Source: Sulfurovum sp.
GTDB taxonomy: Bacteria > Campylobacterota > Campylobacteria > Campylobacterales > Sulfurovaceae
DNA length: 6,570 nucleotides
Assembly (NCBI GenBank): GCA_003978375.1
Contig: QNZW01000079.1
Coordinates: 1 to 6,570 of the forward strand
Direction: 5' to 3'
A model generated the notes under the pieces. It saw only the letters and a list, made by a program, of their open reading frames with translations. It had not been told where the DNA came from and ran no database searches. A program made the translations under genes and the position numbers. Of this stretch, positions 6,162 through 6,570 are shown piece by piece. Numbering within the stretch: the stretch's first letter is position 1; each line of letters opens with the position of its first letter.

Positions 6162-6570
6162 TTATTTTTGTGTTAGCGTATCTAGGAGTTTCTGTGCTTT
6201 CAATGAGTTTGATTGATGTATATACTGCATCAATATACCAATAGCCCCATTCGTCTGACCCTGCTTTATTTTTGATTTTGCCAAAATAATCCAACTTTCT
6301 TCAATGTTTTTATCTATCTTATTGGTTTGAAGTGCCCAATATACTGCTTTTTTGTATGCACCTTTTTTATAATAATTACTTGCTAAAAAGAGAGAATCAT
6401 CCACATCATGTGATTTTTTAAACCTATTTTCTACATCTTGATAAGCTTGTGGACTTGAAGATTCTATAATATTTAGATGTGTTTTTCTAACTACTTTTGG
6501 CTTATCTGATGTCACAATTTTTAATTTTTTATGTGCTTTTTTATGCTGTTGCTTTTGAGATAAAACTCTT
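6162..6570 (-). CDS. TPR-containing protein upstream of gspE, MshN/CDC27-like (5' end outside window)
   Basis: The frame is open to the right edge of the window, giving 135 visible residues. A GTG at 6515 could be taken as a start. However, the frame continues upstream for 18 more codons without a stop, that extension is lysine- and glutamine-rich (K/Q/H at 6-17), and no ribosome site precedes the GTG. I therefore treat the gene as truncated by the window. Seen: a basic linker (visible residues 1-30); a conserved-looking stretch LNIIESSSPQAYQDVENRF (32-50); then two TPR-like helical hairpins at about 56-86 (SLFLASNYYKKGAYKKAVYWA region) and 90-120 (SWIILAKSKIKQGQTNGAI region). Epsilonproteobacterial proteins often labelled CDC27 family have this layout next to gspE, and MshN, a membrane-anchored TPR protein, sits before mshE in MSHA operons. 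A membrane anchor would lie in the missing N-terminus. Its likely role, by inference, is scaffold or assembly factor for the pilus/secretion machine. Confidence 0.8.
   Translation of the reverse strand, partial: RVLSQKQQHKKAHKKLKIVTSDKPKVVRKTHLNIIESSSPQAYQDVENRFKKSHDVDDSLFLASNYYKKGAYKKAVYWALQTNKIDKNIEESWIILAKSKIKQGQTNGAIGILMQYIHQSNSLKAQKLLDTLTQK

Noticed and set aside
1..6570. CRISPR array, insertion sequence, tRNA, phage or defence genes
   Set aside because: No repeat-spacer pattern, transposase motif, tRNA-like fold or nuclease/toxin gene is seen. Coding density is near complete with identifiable families.

Overview
The window is AT-rich, densely packed bacterial chromosome. The gene content suggests a Campylobacterota (Epsilonproteobacteria) relative such as a Sulfurovum- or Sulfurimonas-like organism. 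The reasons are the low GC, the A/T-tract promoters with a recognisable -10 but no clear -35, the KdsB gene (a Gram-negative envelope marker), and a small TPR gene just upstream of a gspE-gspF pair. That taxonomic call is an inference from gene content and protein style; no rRNA is present to settle it.

Layout from left to right. Positions 1-418 (minus) hold most of ruvA, cut by the left edge. Positions 419-485 hold the ruvA promoter and a palindromic terminator that closes the next operon. Positions 486-2315 are a tight minus-strand operon transcribed hemH -> VanZ-like membrane protein -> yigZ, with overlapping gene ends. Positions 2316-2388 are a short divergent promoter region. Positions 2389-3108 (plus) are kdsB, the only plus-strand gene. 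Positions 3109-3159 are a short convergent gap. Positions 3160-6570 are a minus-strand operon transcribed TPR protein (cut by the right edge) -> gspE -> gspF, encoding the motor ATPase and inner-membrane platform of a type II secretion / type IV pilus / competence-pseudopilus machine.

Most of the window is housekeeping: Holliday-junction migration (RuvA), the last step of haem synthesis (HemH) and Kdo activation for lipopolysaccharide (KdsB). The accessory-like part is the TPR-gspE-gspF cassette. Its order resembles mshN-mshE-mshG of MSHA pili and is also comparable to the ctsE-ctsF competence pair of Campylobacter. The most interesting observation is that the N-terminus of the GspE-like ATPase looks like two tandem MshEN-type units. 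They keep the hydrophobic pattern but have lost the residues that bind cyclic-di-GMP.

I see no rRNA, tRNA, CRISPR array, insertion sequence, phage gene or obvious new defence system. No gene-free stretch exceeds about 70 bases.
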